DNA of 15,724 nt from Caldifarciminota bacterium. Lineage in GTDB: Bacteria; Hydrothermota; Hydrothermia; S141-80. The position numbers and the translations under genes are program-made. Location: the NCBI GenBank assembly GCA_027053375.1, contig JALUJC010000053.1, positions 1 through 15,724 on the forward strand, written 5' to 3'. How positions within the stretch are numbered: position 1 is the first letter of the stretch; every line of letters starts with the position of its first letter. Under the pieces are notes generated by a model. It made no database searches and had not been told where the DNA came from. It saw only the letters and a program-made list of their open reading frames with translations. Below, piece after piece: positions 1 to 7,615 of the stretch.

Positions 1-948
1 TTTGTGGGGGGTTCGGGGAGCTGTGCCGGGTGTGGGGAGGCAACGGCCATCCGGATGATGCTTGCTGCAACGGGATTTCAGTACGGGAAGGAAAAGATTG
101 CCATCGTGGCTGCCACCGGGTGCAACACCGTTTACGGGTCCACCTATCCCTACAATCCCTATCTGGTTCCCTGGGCCAATTCCCTGTTTGAAAACGCCCC
201 GACTGTGGCCATGGGGGTGCGGCTTTCGCTGAACCGGGAAGGGCGGGAAGATATCCGCCTGTGGGTGCTGGGTGGCGATGGTGCCATGTACGATATTGGT
301 TTCCAGAGCCTCTCCCGCATGCTCGCCTCAGGGATGGACATCAACGTGCTGGTCTTGGACACGCAGGTCTATTCCAACACGGGCGGACAGGCGTCCACAG
401 CAAGTTTTCCAGGGCAGGATGCCAAGATGTCTGCCTTTGGAAAAGCCCTGCAGGGAAAGCAGGAACGTCGGAAGGAAATCGCCCAGATTCTAATGATGCA
501 TCCGGATGTGTTTGTGGCGCAGACCACCCCCTATCATGTGAACCATTTTTACAAAGCCGTGATGGCTGCCAATGAATACCCCGGTCCCGCCGTGATCGTG
601 ACCTACACCACCTGTCAGCCAGAGCACGGTGTGGCGGACAACGAGTCCTATCTTCGCGCCAAACTTGCGGTGTATTCTCGTGCATTTCCCCTGCTGATTC
701 ACGACCCGAGGAAAGGAGAGTCTTTGCGGGAGCGCCTGTCGCTGGCGGGCAATCCTGCGCCGAAAGAGGACTGGTACCGGAACCCAAAGACCGGAGAGGT
801 GATCGATTTCATCGCGTTTGCACGGGGTGAAGCTCGCTTTGCCAAACACTTTGATGAGGAAGGGAATCCGTCGGAAATGCTGCTGAGCGTTCAGGAAGAC
901 CGCCTGAAAAACTGGCGGCTGTTGCAGGAACTGGCCGGACTTCGCTGA
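1..948 (+). CDS. Pyruvate:ferredoxin oxidoreductase, C-terminal TPP/Fe-S part (5' end outside window)
   Basis: This enzyme oxidises pyruvate with CoA to acetyl-CoA and CO2, reducing ferredoxin or flavodoxin, or runs in reverse as pyruvate synthase. The frame is open from base 1, so the GTG at base 4 is not the true start; 315 codons are visible. Seen: CAGCGE at residues 8-13, then Cys41 (ATGC) and Cys205 (TTCQPEHG). These four Cys match the spacing of the proximal 4Fe-4S ligands of the single-chain enzyme. GGDGAMYDIG from residue 91 is the thiamine-diphosphate/Mg motif, and YSNTGGQ is the typical family signature after it. The CAGCGE form and the PWANSLFE stretch look like the last third of the ~1,190-residue single-chain enzyme, but a separate beta subunit cannot be excluded. 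The exact 2-oxoacid is inferred from family likeness. The next gene starts 8 bases after the stop. Confidence 0.9.
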   Translation, partial: FVGGSGSCAGCGEATAIRMMLAATGFQYGKEKIAIVAATGCNTVYGSTYPYNPYLVPWANSLFENAPTVAMGVRLSLNREGREDIRLWVLGGDGAMYDIGFQSLSRMLASGMDINVLVLDTQVYSNTGGQASTASFPGQDAKMSAFGKALQGKQERRKEIAQILMMHPDVFVAQTTPYHVNHFYKAVMAANEYPGPAVIVTYTTCQPEHGVADNESYLRAKLAVYSRAFPLLIHDPRKGESLRERLSLAGNPAPKEDWYRNPKTGEVIDFIAFARGEARFAKHFDEEGNPSEMLLSVQEDRLKNWRLLQELAGLR

Positions 949-956
949 GGAACAGC

Positions 957-2012
957 ATGCCAACCCCGCGTGTCCCCGACGGCAGTCAACTTGCCGTCGG
1001 GGATGTTCTCCATCGCGCACGTGTTCTGGAAACCCGTCTTATCTCAGGCATGTCTCTGGTTGCGGCCATCCTTCTTTTATATTACGGCACACAGGATCTG
1101 AGAGAAGGGTCCTCCTGGTTGTGGGCGGTGGAGTATGCCATGATGCTTCCCTCCCTCACCCTCCCGCTGATGATTCTCTTCCGTATCGATCGGTACGAGC
1201 ACGTTTTTCGTGTCCTTGTGGTCTCCGGTCTTGCGCTGGTGTATTACATGGCCATCTGGGACGAACTCCCCGGGGATATCTCCTCTCTCTTCTGGGTGCT
1301 CACGGTGCCGCCGGTGGCGTTCCTGGGGTTGAGAGAAGGGGGCATTCTATTCAGCATAGCATTTGGCATGCTTTATTATGGAACCACCGCCTATCGCTAT
1401 CTCTTCCGTGGGGTGACGCTTTTCCACTTCCAGGAGTCCCTGCTGAGTTACTGGATCACCACCATCGCGCTGGCGATGCTGGTCACCATCCTCCGGTGGT
1501 ACAGGGAGGCGTGGTCGCATCTTGCACACACCGATCCCCTCACCGGTGCTGTAAATCGGCTGGCATTTGATCATCTTGTTGCCCCGCTCCTTGAGCGTGC
1601 GGCAAAAGAGGGACACCCACTCTCCGTCATTATGTTTGATCTGGATGATTTTAAGCGCATCAACGACACCTACGGGCATGGTGTGGGCGATCATGTGCTG
1701 CGGGAGGTGGTTCATCTTTTTCAAAAAGCGCTGCCCGGGGACGCTGTGTTGATACGCTGGGGTGGAGAAGAATTCCTGGTCCTGTTACCCAGAACCCTTG
1801 AGGAGGCGCTTGCGCTCGCCGAACGATTTCGTGAGTTGCTTGCATCCCGTGAATGGTCCCATTTTCCCCGGTTGACAGCGAGTTTTGGTGTTGCTGCTTA
1901 CCATTCAGGAGAAGGGGTGGATCACTGGGTATCCCGTGCGGACCGTGCCCTCTATCGTGCCAAACATGAAGGGAAGAACTGCGTACGTGTGGATCATGAG
2001 GGTCTGATGTGA
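957..2012 (+). CDS. Membrane diguanylate cyclase (six TM segments + GGDEF domain)
   Basis: Likely makes cyclic di-GMP from two GTP at the inner membrane. The N-terminal half shows six hydrophobic segments (about residues 29-46, 54-77, 83-101, 108-125, 128-149, 162-182), resembling an integral-membrane sensor; its ligand is unknown. The GGDEF domain starts at HTDPLTG (191-197), has FDLDDFKRIND (227-237) for Mg/GTP and the active-site GGEEF at 269-273, and ends near RADRALYRAKHEGKN. The active site looks intact. The inhibitory RxxD site expected five residues before GGEEF reads PGDA, so classical product inhibition is probably lost. The ATG at 957 follows a GAGG element, but a perfect hairpin covers codons 6-16. 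A later in-frame ATG at 1050 would start right at the first TM segment but has a poor ribosome site. Eight bases follow the oxidoreductase stop, and the transporter gene follows after 19 bases. Confidence 0.92.
   Translation: MPTPRVPDGSQLAVGDVLHRARVLETRLISGMSLVAAILLLYYGTQDLREGSSWLWAVEYAMMLPSLTLPLMILFRIDRYEHVFRVLVVSGLALVYYMAIWDELPGDISSLFWVLTVPPVAFLGLREGGILFSIAFGMLYYGTTAYRYLFRGVTLFHFQESLLSYWITTIALAMLVTILRWYREAWSHLAHTDPLTGAVNRLAFDHLVAPLLERAAKEGHPLSVIMFDLDDFKRINDTYGHGVGDHVLREVVHLFQKALPGDAVLIRWGGEEFLVLLPRTLEEALALAERFRELLASREWSHFPRLTASFGVAAYHSGEGVDHWVSRADRALYRAKHEGKNCVRVDHEGLM
974..1002 (+). terminator. Perfect 11-bp GC-rich hairpin, no U-tract, inside start of next ORF
   Basis: The arms are bases 974-984 (CCCCGACGGCA) and 992-1002 (TGCCGTCGGGG), exact reverse complements around a 7-base loop. 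It lies 26 bases after the oxidoreductase stop, where an intrinsic terminator would be expected, but the bases that follow are not T-rich. It also falls in codons 6-16 of the diguanylate cyclase frame. It may be a terminator or attenuator lacking a U-run, a transcript 3'-end stabiliser, or a block on translation of the cyclase. Confidence 0.5.
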
Positions 2013-2031
2013 TAAAAGGGAGGGAAAGAGG

Positions 2032-2760
2032 ATGATGGAGCGTAGCTACCGGTACCTCAATTTTGTCACAGCCGTGTTTGTCACGGTGCTGATTGTCAGC
2101 AACATCGCCTCCTCTGCAAAAATTGTGGACTGGCGGATCTCCCTGTTTGGACTCCCGCTTGCGTTTGATGGAGGAACCCTGCTGTTTCCTCTTTCCTATA
2201 TTTTTGGGGACATTTTAACCGAGGTGTATGGTTACAAACGGTCGCGCTCGGTGATCTGGACAGGCTTTTTCTGCCTGGTGCTGACCTCTCTGACTTTTTA
2301 TCTCCTGGCCCATCTTCCCGGTGAGGCGACCTGGGAACAGACGGTGGGGGATCAGGCATTCAGGGCCGTACTTGGCGGGATGATTACCGGTGGAATTGTG
2401 CTGGGAAGCCTGCTCGGATACTGGGCCGGAGAGTTTTCTAACTCATTCGTGCTTGCCAAGATGAAAATCCTGACCCGGGGACGCTGGTTGTGGACACGAA
2501 CCATCGGAAGCACACTGGTGGGAGAAGGGGTGGACACCCTGGTGTTCGTCCTGGTTTCCACCGCCATGGGTGTGTTCCCCTGGTCGCTCTTCTGGTCGCT
2601 CACGGTAACCAATTATATTTTCAAGGTGGGCATTGAAGTGCTGTTCACGCCCCTCACCTATCTGATCGTCAACACACTGAAGCGGGTGGAGCAGGAGGAT
2701 TATTACGACGTGGACACGGACTTCAATCCCTTCCGTGTCCAGCTTTCTGTTTCCCGGTGA
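2032..2760 (+). CDS. yhhQ: YhhQ-family queuosine precursor transporter
   Basis: An inner-membrane permease of the DUF165/VUT family, whose E. coli member YhhQ takes up queuosine precursors (preQ0/preQ1) used to modify the tRNA wobble base. The 242-residue length fits the family (about 220-240). Seen: about six hydrophobic segments, a VSNI motif at residues 22-25 in the first, and the family signature FPLSYIFGDILTEVYG at 52-67 with its acidic residues. The C-terminal tail is short and acidic. GGGAGGG at 2018-2024 supports the ATG at 2032; the adjacent ATG at 2035 is also possible. It is probably cotranscribed with the upstream diguanylate cyclase. No queuosine biosynthesis gene is in the window, so the exact substrate is family knowledge, not shown here. 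Confidence 0.92.
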   Translation: MMERSYRYLNFVTAVFVTVLIVSNIASSAKIVDWRISLFGLPLAFDGGTLLFPLSYIFGDILTEVYGYKRSRSVIWTGFFCLVLTSLTFYLLAHLPGEATWEQTVGDQAFRAVLGGMITGGIVLGSLLGYWAGEFSNSFVLAKMKILTRGRWLWTRTIGSTLVGEGVDTLVFVLVSTAMGVFPWSLFWSLTVTNYIFKVGIEVLFTPLTYLIVNTLKRVEQEDYYDVDTDFNPFRVQLSVSR

Positions 2761-2764
2761 TCCA

Positions 2765-2793
2765 TTGATGGTCTATCCTGCGAGGCGTATAAT
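2765..2793 (+). promoter_or_regulatory. Sigma-70-type promoter of secD-secF-nadK
   Basis: TTGATG (2765-2770) and a perfect TATAAT (2788-2793) are separated by 17 bases. The -35 begins five bases after the transporter stop. Transcription would start near 2800, just before or at the ATG at 2805, which argues against that ATG and for the TTG start of secD at 2829. Confidence 0.75.
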
Positions 2794-2816
2794 CCCGAAA
2801 CCGTTTGGATGAAACC

Positions 2817-2824
2817 AAGGAGGG
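2817..2824 (+). promoter_or_regulatory. Ribosome binding site setting secD start at TTG 2829
   Basis: AAGGAGGG at 2817-2824 stands four bases before TTG 2829. The upstream in-frame ATG at 2805 has no ribosome site and lies almost at the predicted transcription start, so the TTG is the better start. Confidence 0.8.
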
Positions 2825-2828
2825 CACC

Positions 2829-4400
2829 TTGAAATCCTTAAGGGTACGGGCGATTTTTGCGCTGATTGTGCTTCTGGCGGCTCTCTGGACGCTCTGGCCC
2901 AGTTTTCAGCTCTTCCAGATGTCCCCGGAAGAACTGAAGTCGCTTCCCCCCTCACAGCGAGAGTCCCTGCAGAAACGATCTCTGAACCTGGGACTGGACC
3001 TTCGGGGTGGAATGTATCTGCTACTGGAGGTGGATCGTTCGAAGCTGAAACCAGAGGAAGTATCCGGGGCGGTGGATCGGGCGATTCAGATTATCCGGAA
3101 CCGTGTGGACCAGTGGGGGGTGTTTGAACCCTCCATCCAGAAGGTGGGGGAGAACCGGATCCTGGTCCAGTTGCCGGGTGTGATGGACCGGGAACGCGCA
3201 CGAACCCTGATTGGAAAGACGGCCTTCCTGGAATTCCGCATACTTGCGGATCCGCAGGTTCAGCAGCAGGCCATTCTCCGCATGGACTCGGTGCTCACGG
3301 AGAAGCTGCGCAAAGACAGCACTTTTCTTGGGGATGAGGTGCCCACGGACCATCCCCTTCGCTCCATCCTCAAGCAGTACGGAAGCGATCTGATTTTGCC
3401 GGTGGACCTCCAGCCTTTGTGGGAAAAGATTTTAAAGGACCCGGAGGTTGCAAGAGCGGTTCCTGCAGGATACGAATTTCTGATGGGGAAACAGTTTGAG
3501 ATTCAGGGGGTGAAATACCGCAGGGTGTTCCTTGTCCACAAAAAGGCTGAACTCACCGGAAAAGAAGTGAGCAACGCCTACCATACCATTGGTTCGCCCC
3601 AGGATCCCACGGCAGCCAACCAGCCCGTGGTGATTCTGGAGTTCTCTCCGCGAGGCGCAGCACGCTTTGAGCGCATCACCGAACAGAATGTGGGCAAACG
3701 GCTGGCCATTGTGCTGGATGGTGTGGTCCAGTCGGCTCCTGTGATCCGGGAAGCAATCCGTGGAGGATCTGCCCGTATTGAAGGCATTGGAACGCTGGAT
3801 GACGCACGGGATCTGGCGGTGATTCTTCGTGCCGGTGCCCTTCCCGCGCCCCTGCGGATTCTGGAAGAACGTTCCGTGGGACCTCTGCTCGGAAAGGATT
3901 CCATCCAGCGGGGCATGAAGGCGCTGGTGGTTGGATTTCTCGTGGTGGTGCTCTTCATGATGGTTTACTATCGCTTTGCCGGTGTGGTGGCGGACATTGC
4001 CCTTCTGGCCAACATGATCCTGATTCTTGCCGTCCTGGCCGCTTTCCACGCCACCCTCACGCTACCCGGCATCGCAGGGTTGATCCTGACGGTGGGAATG
4101 GCTGTGGATGCCAATGTGCTGATCTTTGAGCGCATCCGGGAGGAAATCCGTGCTGGCAAGTCCTTCTATACAGCGCTGGAGACGGGGTACAAGCGCGCGT
4201 TCATCACCATCCTGGACGCTAATATCACCACCCTGATCGCTGCCGTGGTGCTGCTCCGTTTCGGTACGGGGCCAATCCGCGGATTTGCCACCACGCTCTC
4301 CATCGGGATTGTGGCCAGTTTCTTCACCGCCATCTATCTGACCCGGATTGTGTTTGACTGGTGGCTGGGTCGACCGGGGAACAAACAGTTCAGCATTTGA
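2829..4400 (+). CDS. secD: Protein translocase subunit SecD
   Basis: With SecF it forms an inner-membrane complex that uses the proton gradient to help pull proteins out of the SecYEG channel. From TTG 2829 it is 523 residues. The N-terminus is a basic start (MKSLRVR) and one TM segment, then the LNLGLDLRGGM signature, a large periplasmic P1 region with the substrate-gripping part (RGAARFERITEQNVGKRLAIVLDG, SAPVIRE), and five TM segments at the C-terminus. The charged membrane motif GMAVDANVLIFERIREE is present, as is the later ANITTLIAAV motif. Length and domain order are normal. A longer ATG start at 2805 adds eight residues but lacks a ribosome site. secF follows after 12 bases. Confidence 0.97.
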   Translation: MKSLRVRAIFALIVLLAALWTLWPSFQLFQMSPEELKSLPPSQRESLQKRSLNLGLDLRGGMYLLLEVDRSKLKPEEVSGAVDRAIQIIRNRVDQWGVFEPSIQKVGENRILVQLPGVMDRERARTLIGKTAFLEFRILADPQVQQQAILRMDSVLTEKLRKDSTFLGDEVPTDHPLRSILKQYGSDLILPVDLQPLWEKILKDPEVARAVPAGYEFLMGKQFEIQGVKYRRVFLVHKKAELTGKEVSNAYHTIGSPQDPTAANQPVVILEFSPRGAARFERITEQNVGKRLAIVLDGVVQSAPVIREAIRGGSARIEGIGTLDDARDLAVILRAGALPAPLRILEERSVGPLLGKDSIQRGMKALVVGFLVVVLFMMVYYRFAGVVADIALLANMILILAVLAAFHATLTLPGIAGLILTVGMAVDANVLIFERIREEIRAGKSFYTALETGYKRAFITILDANITTLIAAVVLLRFGTGPIRGFATTLSIGIVASFFTAIYLTRIVFDWWLGRPGNKQFSI

Positions 4401-4412
4401 GGGAGGACACCG

Positions 4413-5318
4413 ATGCGACAGTTTTTTGAAAACCCGAATTTTGATTTTCTTGGGAAACGGTACTGGGCAATGGCCCTCTCTGGCGCACTGATTCTGCTTG
4501 GGGTGGGCGCCATCACGGTGAAGGGATTGAAGTATGGCATTGATTTTACCGGAGGAACGCTGGTCCAGGTGCATGCGGAAACGGAGATTGCCCACGTACG
4601 TGCGGCCATTGAAAAGCTGTTCCCGGATGCCTCTCCAGAAGTTCAGAATTTTGGGGAAGCCAGTGAGTACCTGATTCGTCTGAAAACCCAGATTGAACAC
4701 GAGCAGGCCTTTGAAAAATCCCTTGCCGAGGCGCTGGGTACGGAAATCCGCGTGGATCGTGTGGAGGCGGTGGGTCCGCGTGTGGGTAAGGAACTGCGCA
4801 GCAAAGCCTTCTGGGCTGTGACCATCAGTCTGATCCTGATGCTTGTCTACATCTGGTACCGGTTTAATTTTGTGTTCGGTGTGGGTGCAGTGGCTGCCCT
4901 TTTCCACGACGTGTTCATTACGCTGGGTATCTTCAGCCTGCTGGGGAAAGAGATTACCATTCCCATTATTGCTGCTTTTCTGACCATCGTGGGGTATTCC
5001 ATCAACGACTCCATTGTGGTGTCGGACCGTGTGCGGGAGCACCTGCAGCGTCAGCGTAAGAAACTTCCCTTTCCACAATATGTGGATCTGCTCAACCGTG
5101 CAGTCAATGAAACCCTTTCGCGTACGGTGATTACCAGCGGAACCACCCTTTTCGTGTTGCTGGCACTTCTTTTCCTCGGCAGTCCGGTGACCTATAACTT
5201 CTCACTGGCATTGACCATCGGTGTGGTGGTGGGGACCTATTCCTCCATCTTTATCGTGGTGGCGCTTGTGGCCGAATGGGAGAGGTACAAATCCAGCCGT
5301 CGTCACGCCGAATCCTGA
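4413..5318 (+). CDS. secF: Protein translocase subunit SecF
   Basis: The partner of SecD in proton-driven protein export across the inner membrane. At 301 residues it has the usual SecF length. Seen: a first TM segment (about 17-38), the YGIDFTGGTLVQV signature that starts the smaller periplasmic domain, and five C-terminal TM segments with the conserved YSINDSIVVSDRVRE motif carrying the membrane Asp. GGGAGGA just before the ATG at 4413 is a good ribosome site, and it begins 12 bases after secD ends. Its last 43 bases also encode the first 14 codons of nadK in another frame, so the two are probably translationally coupled. Confidence 0.97.
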   Translation: MRQFFENPNFDFLGKRYWAMALSGALILLGVGAITVKGLKYGIDFTGGTLVQVHAETEIAHVRAAIEKLFPDASPEVQNFGEASEYLIRLKTQIEHEQAFEKSLAEALGTEIRVDRVEAVGPRVGKELRSKAFWAVTISLILMLVYIWYRFNFVFGVGAVAALFHDVFITLGIFSLLGKEITIPIIAAFLTIVGYSINDSIVVSDRVREHLQRQRKKLPFPQYVDLLNRAVNETLSRTVITSGTTLFVLLALLFLGSPVTYNFSLALTIGVVVGTYSSIFIVVALVAEWERYKSSRRHAES

Positions 5319-6139
5319 GTCTGGGGATTCTCGGGAATCCCGAGCGTCCTGAGGAGGTTCGGGAGCACATACGGCGTATCCTTGAATTTTTCCCGGAAGG
5401 GTCGGTATGCGTTGATACGCGGCTGACCCTTCCGGATCTCCCTGTGCGGGCGATCCCTGTGGAACAGCTCGCACGTGAAGTGGATGCCCTGCTGGTGCTC
5501 GGCGGAGACGGAACCCTCCTCCAGGCGGCCCGTGTGGCGAATGGGAAACCGGTTGCCGGTATCAATCTGGGTGGACTGGGGTTTCTGACGATCTATGCCT
5601 CTTCCCAGCTGGAGACGCTGCTCCGGGCGTTGCGTGATGGCACATACAGGCTTGAGTCCAGGAGCATGCTGGAGGTGGAAAGTACACAGGGGGTCTTTCG
5701 TGCCCTCAACGATGTAGTGCTCAAAAGCGTTCACGCGAACCGGCTGATCCGTGTATCCGTGTCGGCGGAGGGTGAACGGGTGCTTTCCTTTCGGGCGGAC
5801 GGGCTGATCGTGTCATCCCCCACCGGGTCCACCGCCTACAATCTCTCGGTGGGGGGACCCGTGGTGTATCCCACGCTGGATGTACTCCTCCTGACACCCC
5901 TTGCGGCACACACGCTTTCGGCTCGCCCGGTGGTTCTGCCTATGGCGCTGTCTCTGGAGATCACCGCGAAAAGTCGTGAGGGGGAGATTCTTCTCTCCTG
6001 TGATGGCGCTGTAAACGCCGTTCTACCGGAAGAAGTGACCGTACGCGTTCGGGGTGTTCCCGATGCGGCGAGGTTTGTGATGCTGCCGGGGGCCCCCGGC
6101 TTTTTCAGCGTTCTCCGTCAGAAACTGGGTTGGGGGTAA
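5276..6139 (+). CDS. nadK: NAD kinase
   Basis: Phosphorylates NAD at the 2' position with ATP or polyphosphate to make NADP, in the cytoplasm. At 287 residues it has the normal length. Seen: GGDGT at residues 76-80 (catalytic Asp78), INLGGLGFLT (about 95-104), the LNDVVL segment, and SSPTGSTAYNLSVGGP, which binds the dinucleotide. The ATG at 5276 lies 43 bases inside secF. It has no clear ribosome site, but downstream in-frame codons before the conserved region offer no ATG, GTG or TTG, so coupling to secF translation is the simplest reading. Its 3' end overlaps the end of murJ on the other strand by 35 bases and contains a GC palindrome followed by T5. Confidence 0.97.
   Translation: MGEVQIQPSSRRILSLGILGNPERPEEVREHIRRILEFFPEGSVCVDTRLTLPDLPVRAIPVEQLAREVDALLVLGGDGTLLQAARVANGKPVAGINLGGLGFLTIYASSQLETLLRALRDGTYRLESRSMLEVESTQGVFRALNDVVLKSVHANRLIRVSVSAEGERVLSFRADGLIVSSPTGSTAYNLSVGGPVVYPTLDVLLLTPLAAHTLSARPVVLPMALSLEITAKSREGEILLSCDGAVNAVLPEEVTVRVRGVPDAARFVMLPGAPGFFSVLRQKLGWG
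6085..6105. terminator. 16-base perfect GC palindrome with T5 on plus strand, at nadK/murJ convergent ends
   Basis: GCCGGGGG (6085-6092) is followed directly by CCCCCGGC (6093-6100) and then TTTTT (6101-6105). Folded, it gives a six-base-pair stem with a four-base loop. On the minus strand the hairpin comes right after the murJ stop (6107-6105), the natural terminator place, but without a U-tract. On the plus strand it has a T5 tail yet sits inside nadK, 35 bases before its stop. Confidence 0.45.
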
Positions 6140-7612
6140 GCCACCGTTTTCCCCTCCGGAGCCACAGGACCCCGGCCAGTCCCCAGAAAGACAGCTGGAG
6201 AAGGAGTGTCCATGTGTCCTCTGGTAGAGGGACCAGCAGACGCCATGCCAGGATCCCTGCGGCCGGAATTCCGAGAATCCGAAGGATGTTTACGGGGGAG
6301 GCCTCAATCAAAGAAACGGGAAACCTGGACCACAGAAAAATCAACTGGGTGAACACACCCAGAGAAGTCGCCAGCGGAATCCAGAAAAACCCCGCGCGCA
6401 ACGCATAGAGAATGGATGCGGCCTGAATAACCGTGGCAGCGCCCCATGCAAGGATGGGTGTACGGATTTCTTTTCGCGAAAAGTACGCATTGAGAAGAAT
6501 ACGCGAGAGTCCCAGCAGGGGAACAGCTGGAAGATAGAGCAAAAGCACCAGGGCGGTCTGGTGGAGCGCGCGTTCAGAAAATGCCCCACGGAAATAAAAG
6601 AGGCGTACCAGAGGCAATGCGTAATGCATCATCAGCAACGTGGTGGGCCAGAGCACAAGCAGGGAAAGAAGAGAGGCATGGGTGAGGGTCTGAACCAGGG
6701 TCCGCGCCTCTCCACTGCCTGTGTGTTCTGAGATGTCCGGGAGAGATACGGTGGCAATTCCCACACTCAGCAGACCCTGGGGGAGGTGGAAGATCCTGTA
6801 AGCGAAGTACAAAACGGAAATCAGTCCGGGTTGAAGCATGGAGGCGACGCTGCTGGAAAGGAAAAGGGTGAGACGGTTAAACCCGGTGGAAAACACCACG
6901 GGAATCAGAAGTTTCCGGAACGCCCGAAAATCCTTTTCCCCGGAAGGATCGGTACCTGTGGACGGAGAAGGGGACGGTGGTGGAAGACGGAGCAGAGAGA
7001 ACAGATGAATCAGGAGCTGGAGAAGGCCCCCGGCGATCAGGGAAAGAACCAGAAGGAAAAGGAGCTGTTCCATGGAAGGATGCCGCCAGAAAGCATACCC
7101 GAGCACGGCCAGCATGCTGAGGTTGACCAGCGAAGGGGATACCGCAGGCAGGAAAAAATGGCGTCGTGCATAGAGCCAGCCAGCGGTCAGAGAGGTGAAG
7201 CTGATCAGGGGCAGAAACCAGATGGATGTCCGTGCGTAAAAGGCGGTGCGCTGGATCCATTCAGGCTGCTGATGATATCCCCAGGCCAGCAGGTTGACCC
7301 AGATGGTGGGGAAGAGGAGCACCAGAAAGGCAATACCGGTGCTCAGACCTCCGAGGAAAAAAAAACCCTGCGGACAAAGGGACGGAGGGGTTCACCCCGG
7401 TGCATGCGCTGAACGATCAGGGGGACAAAGGCCGTCTGGACCGCGTTTTCTGCAAGGAGATCCCGGAAGAGATTGGGAATGCGAAAGGCCACATAGAAGG
7501 CATCAGCCCACGGGGTTGCACCCAGAAAATAGGCGAGACCGATTTCCCGGAGAAAACCGGTGATCCGGCTGAGCGCCGTACCCAGGGAAAAGCGGAGCAG
7601 GGAGCGCAGCAT
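6105..7612 (-). CDS. murJ: Lipid II flippase MurJ (MviN), split by a frameshift at T9
   Basis: MurJ flips the peptidoglycan precursor lipid II across the inner membrane. The gene is in two frames. Bases 7612-7343 give 89 residues with the MurJ start (SRITGFLRE, ADAFYVAFRIPNLFRDLLAENA), ending at TGA 7345-7343. Bases down to 6105 carry the rest in the -1 frame, with open reading back through the T-run (reading FFFLGGLSTGIAFLVLLFP). The shift falls in nine consecutive T on the coding strand (A9 at 7357-7365); ten T would restore one frame of about 502 residues, close to E. coli MurJ (511). Multiple TM segments follow. Both halves look well conserved, so this is either a homopolymer sequencing error, a recent one-base loss, or slippage used in expression. 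It starts three bases after the marR stop. Its end overlaps nadK by 35 bases. Confidence 0.92.
7357..7365 (-). other. T9 slippery run at the murJ frame break
   Basis: Nine A on the plus strand read as U9 in murJ mRNA. Zero-frame reading is GTT TTT TTT TCC and stops at TGA five codons after the T-run, counting TCC as the first; a -1 shift continues as TTT TTC CTC GGA into the rest of MurJ. Runs of nine A or T are known sites of transcriptional slippage in bacteria (for example Thermus dnaX, A9). Confidence 0.7.
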
Positions 7613-7615
7613 CCG

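Noticed and set aside
4062..5078. 338-residue open frame on the minus strand
   Set aside because: Antisense to secD/secF, which are certain. The His/Gln/Gly-rich translation matches no family and is explained by GC-rich codon use.
6786..7412. 208-residue plus-strand open frame
   Set aside because: Antisense to murJ; Gly/Lys/Gln-rich without family features.
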